From assembly GCF_000224145.3 (NCBI RefSeq), contig NC_020176.2:2298740-2362739 (forward strand): a stretch of 64,000 nt of DNA, given 5' to 3'. The notes under the pieces are model-generated. The model was given only the letters and a program-made list of their open reading frames with translations. It was not told where the DNA came from and ran no database searches. Of the stretch, positions 1 to 11,400 are shown piece by piece; positions within the stretch are counted from its first letter, which is position 1, and each line of letters starts with the position of its first letter. A program made the translations under genes and the position numbers. This DNA is from Ciona intestinalis. Taxonomy: Eukaryota > Chordata > Ascidiacea > Phlebobranchia > Cionidae.

Positions 1-74
1 TAATTAGTCATATGGCAGTATATGAATGCAGTTTTAGTTTATACTTGTTCTTGCGTGGTGGTGGTGCAACCGCA

Positions 75-195
75 GTCATTCATTCACCTCGTGCTTGCTT
101 AAACGAGTTACCACGTATGTCCCATTATATTTCTTGGACTTTATTTTTATGTATAGCTGACAAATGAACAACCCATTAGTGACCGCTGGTTTAAA
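75..195 (-). mobile_element. Composite SINE fragment, reverse
   Basis: ACCTCGTGCTTGCTTAAACG, GAGTTACCACGTATGT and CCCATTAGTGACCGCTGGTT match the body of the SINE seen complete at 45070-45383. Confidence 0.7.
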
Positions 196-372
196 AATAA
201 AATTCGTTCAGCGTCTTGTCAATATATGTATCAACTTACTTTAAACTACATTACCGCACATACGCTGTTAATACGGCTTTGGCATTAATAAAAATATCAA
301 TTGGATAATTACGCATACAGCAATGCAATCTGGAAAATCACTGTCTGTTTGTATGCTATATCAAACGGGATA

Positions 373-915
373 NNNNNNNNNNNNNNNNNNNNNNNNNNNN
401 NNNNNNNNNNNNNNNNNNNNNNNNNNNNNNNNNNNNNNNNNNNNNNNNNNNNNNNNNNNNNNNNNNNNNNNNNNNNNNNNNNNNNNNNNNNNNNNNNNNN
501 NNNNNNNNNNNNNNNNNNNNNNNNNNNNNNNNNNNNNNNNNNNNNNNNNNNNNNNNNNNNNNNNNNNNNNNNNNNNNNNNNNNNNNNNNNNNNNNNNNNN
601 NNNNNNNNNNNNNNNNNNNNNNNNNNNNNNNNNNNNNNNNNNNNNNNNNNNNNNNNNNNNNNNNNNNNNNNNNNNNNNNNNNNNNNNNNNNNNNNNNNNN
701 NNNNNNNNNNNNNNNNNNNNNNNNNNNNNNNNNNNNNNNNNNNNNNNNNNNNNNNNNNNNNNNNNNNNNNNNNNNNNNNNNNNNNNNNNNNNNNNNNNNN
801 NNNNNNNNNNNNNNNNNNNNNNNNNNNNNNNNNNNNNNNNNNNNNNNNNNNNNNNNNNNNNNNNNNNNNNNNNNNNNNNNNNNNNNNNNNNNNNNNNNNN
901 NNNNNNNNNNNNNNN
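373..915. other. Assembly gap (543 N)
   Basis: Unsequenced bases. Any reading frame drawn across it is meaningless. Confidence 1.
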
Positions 916-1030
916 TCACCCACAAAGTATAACATACATGGTAACTCGTAAGCTGGCACGAGGTGTGAACCCGTGTGATAACGACTGTCGTTTTCAGCCA
1001 CGCGAGGTCAAGTAAGTTACGTTCATTCAC
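916..1030 (+). mobile_element. Composite SINE 3' part
   Basis: Starts at the gap edge: TCACCCACAAAGTATAACAT, GTAAGCTGGCACGAGGTGT, and the ATTCATTCA tail. Confidence 0.75.
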
Positions 1031-1106
1031 AATGGTAACTGCCTTGTGCTCCGAAATCGTAAAACGTTAGAAACAACTTTTTAAATTAACATTCACTATA
1101 GTAAAA

Positions 1107-3959
1107 TCACCTCATATTATCACATACGAATGTAAACGAGCAATTACATTCATCACTGTTGTATCGGTCCTGGCAATCTGGTACACCATCGCATACGCGG
1201 GGGCCTCTTGCCTGTATTTTGTTATGAATTTATATTTTGTTATAAAAATAAATTATAGTAGGTTGGGGTAAGATGGTTCATGTTTTCATTCTCTTTTATC
1301 GTGTAATTTGGTAGTAAATAAATAATGTTTAATAATATACAGATATATAACGGTATCCTCACCACTTTTAATGGCCGTTTTTATTTGTTAAAACTCGCAC
1401 ATAATATCTAATATATTCACCAATGTTGTTTTATATGATATTATAGTAGGGTAGGGGAAGATATGGCATATTTAGCGCAGAATATCCAAATATCCTGATC
1501 GTGTTTCAAACAATTAACAACGTTCTATGGCAGTCGTGAAGTTAAGGTTTTATATTTCTTTGAATGTTCTTTGGTTACTACCAAATGGGACAAGAAAATA
1601 ACAAAAAAAGGTATTCCATCTCCCACACCATACTACATGCTATTTTGATGATAGAAGCCTATTCTAAATGGTCGAGATCCTACACACAATGCACACAAGA
1701 AAGATTTAAGCCAGAGCTGAGTTACATGCATACAATAGTCGCTTTACCTCTTGCATGACTCCATCATCGGCACATCGAGCGATTTTACAATGTCCATGCG
1801 ACTCGTCTTCGTCGTAGCTGTTGGGGCAATCAAACTGTCCATCGCACACAAATCTATGCAACATAACTTTTTATTTATTTTTCGAAAACGACAGCGAAGA
1901 TCAGGTGTTTAAATTAGAAAGAAATTAAATGCAAAACGACATAATCACCAACAAAGTAACAGGTAACTTGTATGCTGGCACGAGGTGTATGAAACAGAAC
2001 ACCCGCGTTTAACGACTGCCGTTTTCCTGCCACGCGAGAATAAAGCAGAATAAAGCATGCAAGATAGTTTCACGTACCTGTAACTTAAATAGTTTCCATC
2101 TCCGCAGTCAAAATATTGACAAGTTTCCTTTTCATCGCTGCCATCGCTACAGTCGGTGAAATTGTCGCATTCATAAACTTCATCAATGCATGCTAAACGG
2201 TCGTCGCACATAAAACTTGGGGTGTATGGACAAGACTCTAGTTCGACCTATAAAATATTTAGCTGTGAAAAAGTATTGTTCTTTTATGTGTAATTTATAG
2301 TAGGGTAGAGGAGGACGGTCACCTTCAGCACAAAATGTCCAAATATTCTGATCGCGTTTTAAACAATTAGCAACGCTCTATGGGAGTCGTGCGGATACGG
2401 TTTTTTATAATTCTTTGAATGTTCTTTGTTTACTAGAAAATGGAACGAGGAAATAGAACTAAAAGGTGTCCAATCTCCCCCGACCCTAATATACATAGTT
2501 AGGATCAGACCGTTAATTGGTTAAAAAACAATCAGGACATTTGGATATTATGCGCTAAAGGTGTCCCGTCTTCCCCCACCCTGCTATATATATTTTTAGA
2601 AATACCTCATTTCCGCCAACCTCCGATTCGCCCAAACTGCCAGCATTGATTTCGGCAGGTACTGAATTTCCTCTTACGTTAGCCATTTGCATTCTGGGTC
2701 GAAGTCGGCCTTAAACAAATAAACAAAGTAATATTTATTAATAAAAAACATTCGTTAATTTTGTTCTCGGGTAAGCCACACAACAATTAATAGAAATTAT
2801 TCATAGAAATTACTCAAAAATCCGGTGCTGTGGAAAAGTGGTAAGCGCGCCTGCTGCCTCTGTAATAAAGAGGTAATGGGTTCCAGGCTGGTCGCTGCTA
2901 TCATTGTGGGTGTATGTGTCCTTGTGCAAGACACGACCCTTAATGGGTTGTCTAAATTATCAGCCATACATAAAAAAGGAATTAATCACCCACAAAGTAA
3001 CATACTTGGTAACTCGTATACTGAGCAGACGACTGCTGTCTTTTCCTGCCACGCGTTGATAAAGCAAGTTATATTCATTCATTTAACGAGAAAAGTTAAA
3101 ATCATATATAGTATACTCTGTTTTTGCACTTTCCTTTTTCCTCTGTATCTTAAATACTCATCGAGGCATACATTTATAATATGCATATAGAAATAAGTCT
3201 GTCGCGAATACCGTGATCGCTGTCCTACTAATATCTGTATAACATTCTGATCACCATTCTCGAAGTCTCAATCTTTATCTCGCATTTAAACACAGTTGTA
3301 CACAGAACACCCAATAACCTGCGACACAGTTAAATAAAGCAGTAAGCAACGTTAGCGTTTTACTATAATGATTACAGCTACAAAATTTCGCCGTGTTCGC
3401 TTTAAGCGGCTTTTAGATGATTAACTTTTAACGCCGTGCAGACATTAATAATTGCAGTTCCTGTTTGTAACCAAAAGTTCCAGATTCCAAGCTCGGTACC
3501 GCTACTACGATTATGTTCTTGGTAATTAACTATAAATGTTGCAATAAAAGATGCGCAAAACAAGAAAGATTATATTAGTGTGGGGCAAGATGGATACCGT
3601 TACCGCACAATATCCCGTATTTCGTGATCGTGTTTTTAACATTTTAACAATTTTAGCACATAATGTCCAAATACCCTGACCTTGTTTTAAACAATTAACA
3701 ACGCTCTATGAGAGTCTTCAGGATATACGGTTTTATAATTTTTTTAATGTTCTTTATTTATATAATAAAATGAAAAGGTGTCCCATCTTTCCCCATCATG
3801 TTATATATATATATATATTTATAATGCTATACCATTACATTAGTTATGTCACCAACACAATATAAACAAACTAAAAACTATAGATACGTTACCTGTAGTA
3901 ACATCTCCAAGACCAAAGACAACGCAAATGAAAATAAAACATTTGCAGAAAGTTATCAT
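1107..3959 (-). CDS. Secreted LDL-receptor class A repeat protein, complete five-exon gene
   Basis: Exons in transcription order are 3893-3959, 2606-2709, 2078-2247, 1748-1853 and 1107-1211. All have GT/AG borders and phases that agree (1,0,2,0), giving 183 residues from ATG at 3959 to TGA at 1107. The N-terminus (MITFCKCFIFICVVFGLGDV) is a hydrophobic signal peptide, and an arginine-rich stretch (RLRPRMQ) follows. Exon 3 holds a full six-cysteine LDLa module with the calcium motif CSDGSDEKETC. Exons 3-5 add two shorter modules (FVCDGQFDCPNSYDEDE and VCDGVPDCQDRYNSDEC). No membrane span or protease domain follows, so the product should be a small extracellular ligand-binding protein. The middle intron carries a MITE. 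I do not recognise an orthologue. The family is certain, the function is not. Confidence 0.82.
1254..1396 (-). mobile_element. MITE family B, partial
   Basis: Family B ends in GGTTGGGGTAAGATGGTTCA instead of the family A end GGGGAAGATGGGACACC but shares the interior. The right part is decayed. Confidence 0.75.
1442..1636 (+). mobile_element. MITE family A copy
   Basis: Defines the orientation used here: plus copies read TTTAGCACATAATATCCAAA after the first end and finish with AAAAGGTGTCCCATCTTCCC; both ends are ~30-bp inverted repeats at a TA target. It resembles the published Ciona MITE (Cimi-type; name not checked). Diverged. Confidence 0.85.
1655..1735 (+). mobile_element. Fragment of a GGGTGAGGTCCTACG-type SINE-like repeat
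   Basis: CCTATTCTAAATGGTCGAGATCC and AAGCCAGAGCTGAG match related pieces at 4275, 17875, 26262, 27110 and 47957. Confidence 0.5.
1947..2060 (+). mobile_element. Composite SINE 3' part, LDLa gene intron
   Basis: CACCAACAAAGTAACAGGTA, GCTGGCACGAGGTGTATGAA. Ends ~17 bp from the donor of exon 2078-2247. Confidence 0.75.
2296..2493 (+). mobile_element. MITE family A copy in the LDLa gene intron
   Basis: Complete copy with both ends; interior GATCGCGTTTTAAACAATTA. Followed by a half copy. Confidence 0.85.
2506..2589 (-). mobile_element. MITE family A half copy
   Basis: Right half in reverse orientation, ending in GTCTTCCCCCACCCTGCTAT, 16 bp from the donor of exon 2606-2709. Confidence 0.8.
2822..3085 (+). 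mobile_element. Composite SINE, full length with tRNA-like head
   Basis: Head GCTGTGGAAAAGTGGTAAGC and GGGTTCCAGGC resemble pol III boxes A and B. Then GCTGCTATCATTGTGGGTGT, AAGACACGACCCTTAATGGG and the shared 3' part with an ATTCATTCATT tail. It resembles the composite SINE described in Ciona (Cics-type; name not checked). Confidence 0.85.
3572..3806 (+). mobile_element. Hybrid MITE: family B head joined to a family A body
   Basis: Starts GTGGGGCAAGATGGATACCG (family B) to about 3648, then restarts at TTTTAGCACATAATGTCCAA and ends as family A. Confidence 0.8.
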
Positions 3960-4071
3960 TTTTATACAATGAAAAACTCCTTTTTTATCGTAACCTGTTT
4001 TAGGCGTGTTTAATTAAATAGCTTGTAGCTTTCTTTGCAACGAATTTATCATTCAAGTTTACCAAAATAAA

Positions 4072-4270
4072 TATAGTGGGGTGAGGAAAGACCGGACACC
4101 TTTAGCACATAATATCCAAATAATCTGATCGTGTTTTAAACAATTAACAACGCTCTATGGAAGGTGTGAGAGTACGGTTTTATATTTTTTTGAATTTTTT
4201 TTTGTTTACCACCAATTTGGGCATGAAAATGGAGTGAAATGGTGTCCTATGTTTCCCCACCCTAGTATAT
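4072..4270 (+). mobile_element. MITE family A copy
   Basis: Complete; starts TATAGTGGGGTGAGGAAAGA. Confidence 0.85.
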
Positions 4271-4467
4271 TCTATTTCATATGGGTGAGGTCCTACGACA
4301 AGGAACATCATACATTCAAGCCAGAGTTTGCCAAATACCCTCACAGCACTCTATACTAAAAAAGATGCGTTTTATTACTTAAGTTTTACAAGTAAATAAT
4401 TTGTCTAGTCGCTAAAAATAGCCTTTTAATTCAAAGTCGATCGGAGCAAATTATTTCTGACTATATA

Positions 4468-4640
4468 TATAGTAGGCTGGGGAAAAATTGGTGGTAAACA
4501 AGAAATATTTTTTAAAAACACATAAATCATAAAACCGTATCTTCACAACTCCCATAGGCTGTTGTTAATAGTTTAAAACACAATTAGAATTTTTGAATTT
4601 ATGCGCTAAAGGTGTTCCGTCTTCCCCCATCCTACTATAT
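4468..4640 (-). mobile_element. MITE family A copy, reverse, internally deleted near the left end
   Basis: Ends TATAGTAGGCTGGGGAAAAA and TCTTCCCCCATCCTACTATA. Confidence 0.8.
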
Positions 4641-5565
4641 CAACTATATCTGCACTCTGTGTAGTTTTTTTTAATTTCCTAGTTTTTACAAATAAATATT
4701 CTCTTTATACGGTAATACAGCCTTTCTTTTTCGAGTCGGTACATCATAGCATGCAATTCCTAACTATATATCTACAAATATCTGCAATTTGTTACATCAG
4801 CTTTATGTGTGTATACTCTGGTCTCAAATTTCATTTCGATTCATCCGATTGAAATTCGCCCCTTTGACGTATGACGCAATATCCGGATAAAAGTTTTCAA
4901 TAAGCTAACATCCTCTGTGACGAGAACAAGCAAGTACACACATGCGCGCGTTTTTGTACACCAGTTCGGGTTCGAACCCTGGTCCCTTTACAGAAATCAA
5001 TGAAATACGAATTGATTAGAATTTTATTTCGGCGCCATTTTGAATTTTCACAACGCGTTAAAACATACATATAGGTAAAGCGGGAATGGCACCGGTTGAC
5101 ACGGACAGGTAGAAAACTTTACAGGGGAAGCAAGCGAGGTAAAAACGTACGGTTGACATCGATAAAAGCTTGGGAAACGAGAGAATAGAGAAAATCTTTT
5201 ATATGATTTAAAATAAACAAAAAAAATAGTTGAGCACGTAGAAAAATATGGTTGAGCACGTATTTTTTCGGATGTGCTATTTTAATCAACAGAAAAAATA
5301 ATACCTTATTATAAGAGCGAATTTTTGTGAATGACAGTCGCTTAAATCGTACTTAATGCATTTAAAATACACTTTCAATTTATTAAAACCTGTGCACAAA
5401 AAGTGCTTAGTGCACAAAAATGGACGATTGTATAAAACGCGTGAAAAAACGACTTTATTCAATATATTTGCTAAAAACAGCGACACAAAAAATAAATATC
5501 GACTCTAAGTTCAAAACAATGTTCGCGTAATGCAAAGTAGACCGACTTGCCCGACCGGCGAAGCG

Positions 5566-5571
5566 TTTATT
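5566..5571 (-). terminator. Candidate polyadenylation signal of PTK7
   Basis: A minus-strand AATAAA hexamer lies about 130 bp beyond the PTK7 stop codon (TAA at 5702-5704). No closer canonical hexamer was noticed. The position fits a short 3' UTR, but a cleavage site cannot be proved from sequence. Confidence 0.4.
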
Positions 5572-5701
5572 ACGTCACAGTGTACTCTGTTACATCGTAA
5601 CGGAGAAAAAACAACCCTCCAGATAAAAATCTCAACACGCTGAAACGCATCCCCCAAAAAATGCGATTTTTATGATTTGCACCAAAACGTGTGAGGATAC
5701 A

Positions 5702-8469
5702 TTATCTCTCGTCGGCTGAAAATTCGTCATTGTTAATGACGTCATCTTCGTCTGCCGTCACAATTGCGTTTGTTTTAATAATTCCATTTGCCCCGTTTTG
5801 TTTTACTTCGCCACCTGTGATGGATTGTAATTTCTTACTTATTTGTTTCATTTCCGGTCTGTTGCTAGGCGACGCATGGCAGCACTTGTTTATAAGTGAC
5901 GTAATCCGCTTCGTGCTCTCTAGCGCCGGTAGCGTTGGTGTTTGATTCGATCGAATAGCTGAAATTTTGAAAAGTCTTTTATATATTTTAGAATTTATCC
6001 GTTTTGAAAAATCGCTTTTTTGCTGTAACATAGTAGGGTAGGGAAAGATGGGACACCTTTTCATTATATTTTATCGTCCAATTTGGAAGTAAACAAAGAA
6101 CATTCAAAGAATTATAAAACCATATCCTCACGACTCCCATAGACTATCGTTATTTGTTTAAAACACGATCAAGACATTTGAATAATATGTGCTAAAGGTG
6201 TCCCATCTTCCCCAACAAAAGTAAAAATACGAAAATCACCTTTTAAAAGTGCGTCATTCGACAGATCGCTGTGCGGGAATTCCCCTAGCGTGAAAATCTC
6301 CCAACACGTGACACCGAACATAAAAACGTCAGTCTTTGGCGTCGCTGTGCCGTCCAACAGCGCCTCAGGTGACGACCATCGCAGTGGGACCGTTTTCGCA
6401 TCAAGTTCAACGTATTCGCTGTGAAAGTGACTGTTGTTAAACACCTACTGACGTCATTAGTTACTTTGTTACGTCATTCGTTAAACTAAGTCGTAACACG
6501 TTACCCACTGAGGTCATTATTTATTGACCTGACGTCATTCATTACTTTTTGACGTTATTTGTTACTTTGTGACGTCAATCGTTACTCTCTGACGTCATTC
6601 ATTATCGTTTAACGTCATTCGTTACTTTCTGACGTTATTCGATACTTTCTGACGTCATTTATTACCCTTTGACGTCATTCACTAACCTTTAACGCCATTC
6701 ATTCTTATCTGACGTTATTCATTTTATCTGATGCCATATATTACCCTCTGACGTCATTTATTTTTATCTGACGTCATTCTTTACTTTCCGACGTCCTGCA
6801 TTACTTTCAAACACCACAAATCACTTACTTCTCAAAACCTTCACTGGACAAACCCAACATTGAGATCTTGATCAGCAGATGTGAGCTCACAACAATATTA
6901 CGAGTTGCTACGTCATTATGAAGCAACCCCAGCTTATGTAAATGGTCCAGCCCACTGGCTAACTGGCAACACATATTCATCTGAAAATACAAACAAATGT
7001 AAATTTTTAGATGTTGTATGTTTTGTACTTTGTGGTGAAATGGATACCGCTAGCATGTTATAGCACGTATTTCTGATCATGCTTCTAAGAAATGATAACC
7101 CTCTTTTAGAATTGTGAGGATACGGTTTTACAATTCTGTAAACGAAAACATGGACTAACTTACCGCAATCTACTATATATCACTAATTAACTGTTTTGTG
7201 TACATTTCAGCTATTTTTGATTATTTTCCTAATATCAAATTGTGGACATGTTTATGCTTACTTTGTGAGTTTTTGTAAACTTTGGGATTTTTCCTTCTTT
7301 TGAAGCTTGGAGGCACAGCTTAAGTATTCCCTGAAATACAAAACAACATGAAATAACATCTTAAAAACCGGTGCGCAAAATTATAATAGGTTAAAATGGT
7401 ATAACCACAGAAAAAGAACGCCAAAAAAATGTTCTATTATGTAGACAAAAAAAGGTATTCATTTTAACATAATAAAATTTACAATAAATAAATGAAAACT
7501 GTCTAAAAGGGACCTCGATAAAAAATAATCTGTTTTATATGGAGGTAGCCCTATAGCTTAACAAATTTGTTCTATGGGGGATATCCTGTTTATCTATTCA
7601 AAACTAAATAGCTTTTTAGCGATTTTGTCTACCAGTAAATCGTTCTGAGGACATACTTTTCTTTAAAATTTAATTTTTAGTTCTTTTCTAACTTTTAAAA
7701 CTGGCCATTTTAGCCAGCAAAACTGAAAAAAATATATAAAACATGAAATTTTTAGTGAAAACAAAAGATTCACCCACCCATTCAAGATATTCCGTTATGA
7801 GAAGTTCTGGTATATGAGGATTTCCTGATGAACTGATTGCCAAGAGTTTTACAACATGGTCGTGATTGGCTCGGTGTAGCGTGTTTATCTCGCGATTAAA
7901 CTCAGCCCTTAGTTTTGGTACAACACTGGATAAAAATTATTATTGGAAACTATTATAAAAATCAATGCCTAAGAGAACAAGCCAATGATTAAGAAAAAAT
8001 TAGCTTTTTTTCGATTTTCTAATTTTTTTTTTTGAAATTCCCAAAAAATTTGACTGCATTTTAAATGCAGTTCCTTTATAATTAACTTTAGCTCTTATTT
8101 GCTAATTTCTCAAAGCTTGTTCTAAACAGTTGAATAAAAAAATAACATTAATTTATGTCATGAACAAGATACAGAGGGGCAAGATAAAACAGGGGCAAGT
8201 TGGAACAAGGGAAAAGATAGAACGAGAGGCAAGGTGGACAACGCTTTTTAATTCAATTTTCCACCCTACTCAAAACCCTAAAAATTGTTGTAACACCTTA
8301 AATAGCGGGATTCTAAAAACTATCATTGGTAAAATAACACACATTAGGGTAAAGTACCTTGAATTGCTGACAGTATCGAATGACTTCACCATTACTAATA
8401 TATCCTCTTCAAGGTCGGGGAAGATACCAGGAGCTTTTGAGAGAAATATTTCACCAAATTTTCCCTTTC
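5702..8469 (-). CDS. PTK7: PTK7 pseudokinase domain and C-terminal tail (six exons)
   Basis: Exons are 8358-8469, 7778-7925, 7262-7330, 6829-6980, 6240-6430 and 5702-5958. The glycine loop is intact (GKGKFGEIFLSKA) and the ATP-site lysine is kept (VMVKSF). The catalytic loop reads HNDVATRN, so the HRD arginine is asparagine. The DFG motif is replaced by MLG (KISMLGLSSE), as in vertebrate PTK7, where it is ALG. The C-lobe has VPLRWSSPEALLDG, DVFMFGVTCWEIFT and an NRPEMKQI motif. The tail ends in an acidic stretch (TADEDDVINNDEFSADER). The domain should scaffold rather than phosphorylate. The acceptor at 6431 was chosen by phase. Confidence 0.9.
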
Positions 8470-11400
8470 CTGTAAAGTAAAGTATAGGATTAATTATATA
8501 TGTATAGGATGGGACACTTTAGCACATAATATCCAAATATCCTAATCGTGTTTTAAACAATTAACAACGATCCATGAGAGTCGTGAGGATACGTTTTTAT
8601 AATTCTTTGAATGTTCTTTGTTTACTACCAAATGGGTCGAGATAACAGAATAAGTAGGTGTCCCATCTCCCCCCACCCTACTATATTACAACAAATCGAG
8701 TAATTCAAATAAAATTCATAAAAACCATTCATAAAAAAATCCCACCAATCACAGTAAGGGGTTCCACGTTTTCTGCTGGGTATTGTAAGTAAACTACGTC
8801 GTCACTCAAGCGCGACAACTCGTTCATAGATACCCCATTTGCTACTAACTCGTCGTCATGGTTACTACGCATGCGGCCGTCACCATTGCACGTCGAACCT
8901 GAAACAAAAGTCGGATTTATGAACGTAACTTTCTTTATCCTCGCGTGACCGGGAAACGACAGTCGTAAAACACAGGTGCGAGGATAAAGTAAGTTACTTT
9001 ACATTCAATATTATTTGCTTGTCTTTTCACATAATTAGTATTTTACGGAACATCGTTTTTTTTTGTACTTTTACAGAATATCGTTCGCCAATAGCGGGCC
9101 AAAACCTTATGCTTAACCCAAAAATTTTAGGTATATTTTAAAAGATGTTATAACAATGTCAAAATAACGATGTAATTGTATTTATAAATTACCGTTAAGC
9201 ATTTTCATTTCTTCTTCAACATGGCTGCTGTTTTTCCCACTGCTCTTATGTCGCCCTCTGTTGTGTAAAAATATTTTTAGTACAACAGGGTGGGGAAAGA
9301 TGGTACACCTTTTTTTCTCTTTTCTCGTCCCATTTAGTAGTAAACAAAGATTATTCAAAGAATTACAAAACCATATCCTCACGATTCACATAGACTGTTC
9401 TTAATTGTTTAAAACACGATCAAAATATTTAGATATCAGGTGCTAAAGGTGTCCCATCTTACCCCACAGTACTATATTATAATACTTTGGGGTAAGATGG
9501 TATATATTTTTTTACACAATATATATATTTTTTGACTAGCCACTAACACAAACTTAAAAATATTAAACAACACAAATTACGCTTTTAATTTTCAGTTCAA
9601 AATAATCCTTTTAATTTTCAGTTCTTTTTTTTATTTAAATTTGAGTCTTTTATTTTCAGCTTTAAAATTACCTGCAGTATATAATGAGAGCTACTGTAAC
9701 CAGAATATAAGCTACCCCGCCACTAACTGACAATGCAATAGTTTGTATCATCTGTGTTGCATTTGTCTTGTCTTCTGGAACTGTAGGGTCTTCTATAGTA
9801 CCTGGACCTGCACAAAAAATTTTCGTTAAAATTCCGAAATATTTTTTTTTAATTTTTGTGGATATCAAATTTAGGCAGAATAGACTTTTTTGTAGCAGAT
9901 CTTATATTTATTATTGTTATTGTAGTAGGTTAGGCTAAGAAATTTCACTTTTTTTCCTCAACTTATTTGGTAGTAAATAAAGAAAATTTACAGAATTATA
10001 TTACTGTACTCTCATGATTCTTAAAGAGCGCTGTTAATTGCAAGAAATTTAATTGCTTTTTTTCTGAATTAAGCAGATTTTACTAAATATAATAGCTTTT
10101 TTGATCTAAATTAACCAATTTTTACAAAAATTATTGGATTTTTTATGTGAATTAACCAATTATTACTAAATTTAATTGTTTTTTATTTGAATTACCAAAT
10201 TAATATTTTTTAAAATAAATTTAATTGCTTTTTTATTTGAATTAACCAGATTTTACAAATTTAACTCCTTTTTTTTTCTCTGAATAAACCTATAGGTCCC
10301 AATCTTTGGTCTTACAAATATTTCTGTCAAAAAACTTACCCTCTTTAACCACTGTCAATTCCGCTTGTCTTCTCACCCAGAAATCGCAAATCCGATATTC
10401 GCAAGTGTATAACCCAGAATCGTCCATGCGTGCCCGAGGGATCACCAGCGACCCGTTGGGAAATACCCTGATGGGGTTTCCCCGGGTAGGAATGTCATGA
10501 CGGCTCATCGTCAAGTGGTGGAACCGCCATTCCATGTCAAACTAAAGGTTAAAAAAAATTAAAAAACTTGAATAAATAAAAAAAGTTTTATAGAACTGAT
10601 CTAACATAGGAACAAATTTTGATTTTTTTTTAGGGGGGAACTAACAACACTCTTGGTCGATGTATAAACTAGAACGTTTATATATTTGGTCATTTATTTA
10701 TGACCCCATTCAACATTTGCTGGTTAATGTGAAGTACGATTGGAATGAAAAAAAATCAGACCGCATTCTGTTTTGACTTATTTTAATAGAATTTAATTAT
10801 GTTAAATCCAAAATCAACAATGTTTTTAATTCTGACATCATTTAACTTTGACAAAATTGATTCTAAGGCCATTTTTAACTTTTTATAAATTTATTTTAAC
10901 CACTTACCATTTTTGCCAACCCTGGTCCAACCCCACAGTCGAACACCGCCTTTTCACCCTCGAACAGGGTCAAGTTATTGGGTGGGTGAAGTATTTCCGG
11001 GGGCTGCACAACGGTCACCCTCATTTCTTGGGTTAGGGAATTCCCGGAGCTAGTATCAGACGCTGTACATACATAAGTGCCAGTGTCTGCTTCGCTGGGT
11101 GAACCGAGGACGAGGGTGGAATACCCTGGGGCTGAGGATACGTGGGTGGCTGGGGAATACCCTTGATTAGTACTTGACAATAGATTTTTTTTAAGTTAAA
11201 AAAATTTCTAAAAATTTTGTATAGGAACATTTATTTCTTTAGACTGGTTTGAAAGGTTTTTTTTTACTATTTTCGGTGGTTTATTCATTGTTGATTTTTT
11301 TAAAAGTAATTTAATGACCATAAATCATACAAATTGATCTACAACTTTAAACAGAAAAATGTAAATTTATTTAACTCTATGTAAACCTATACAATATAAC

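Larger units (their letters stand above)
3960..5701. other. Intergenic region between the LDLa gene and the PTK7 stop
   Basis: Contains MITE copies at 4072-4270 and 4468-4640, a piece of a GGGTGAGGTCCTACG-type repeat at 4275-4340, and an isolated GGTTCGAACCC box near 4967. The remainder (about 4650-5560) should include the LDLa gene promoter, since that gene starts at 3959 on the minus strand. I see no other gene. Confidence 0.6.

Noticed and set aside
301..1030. Long open frames across 301-1030 on both strands
   Set aside because: They run through 543 N and are not real.
4960..4985. GGTTCGAACCC box as part of a tRNA gene
   Set aside because: No box A or cloverleaf could be built upstream; probably a decayed tRNA-derived repeat.
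8130..8480. Plus-strand 116-codon open frame
   Set aside because: Shadow of the minus-strand PTK7 glycine-loop exon 8358-8469 and intron.
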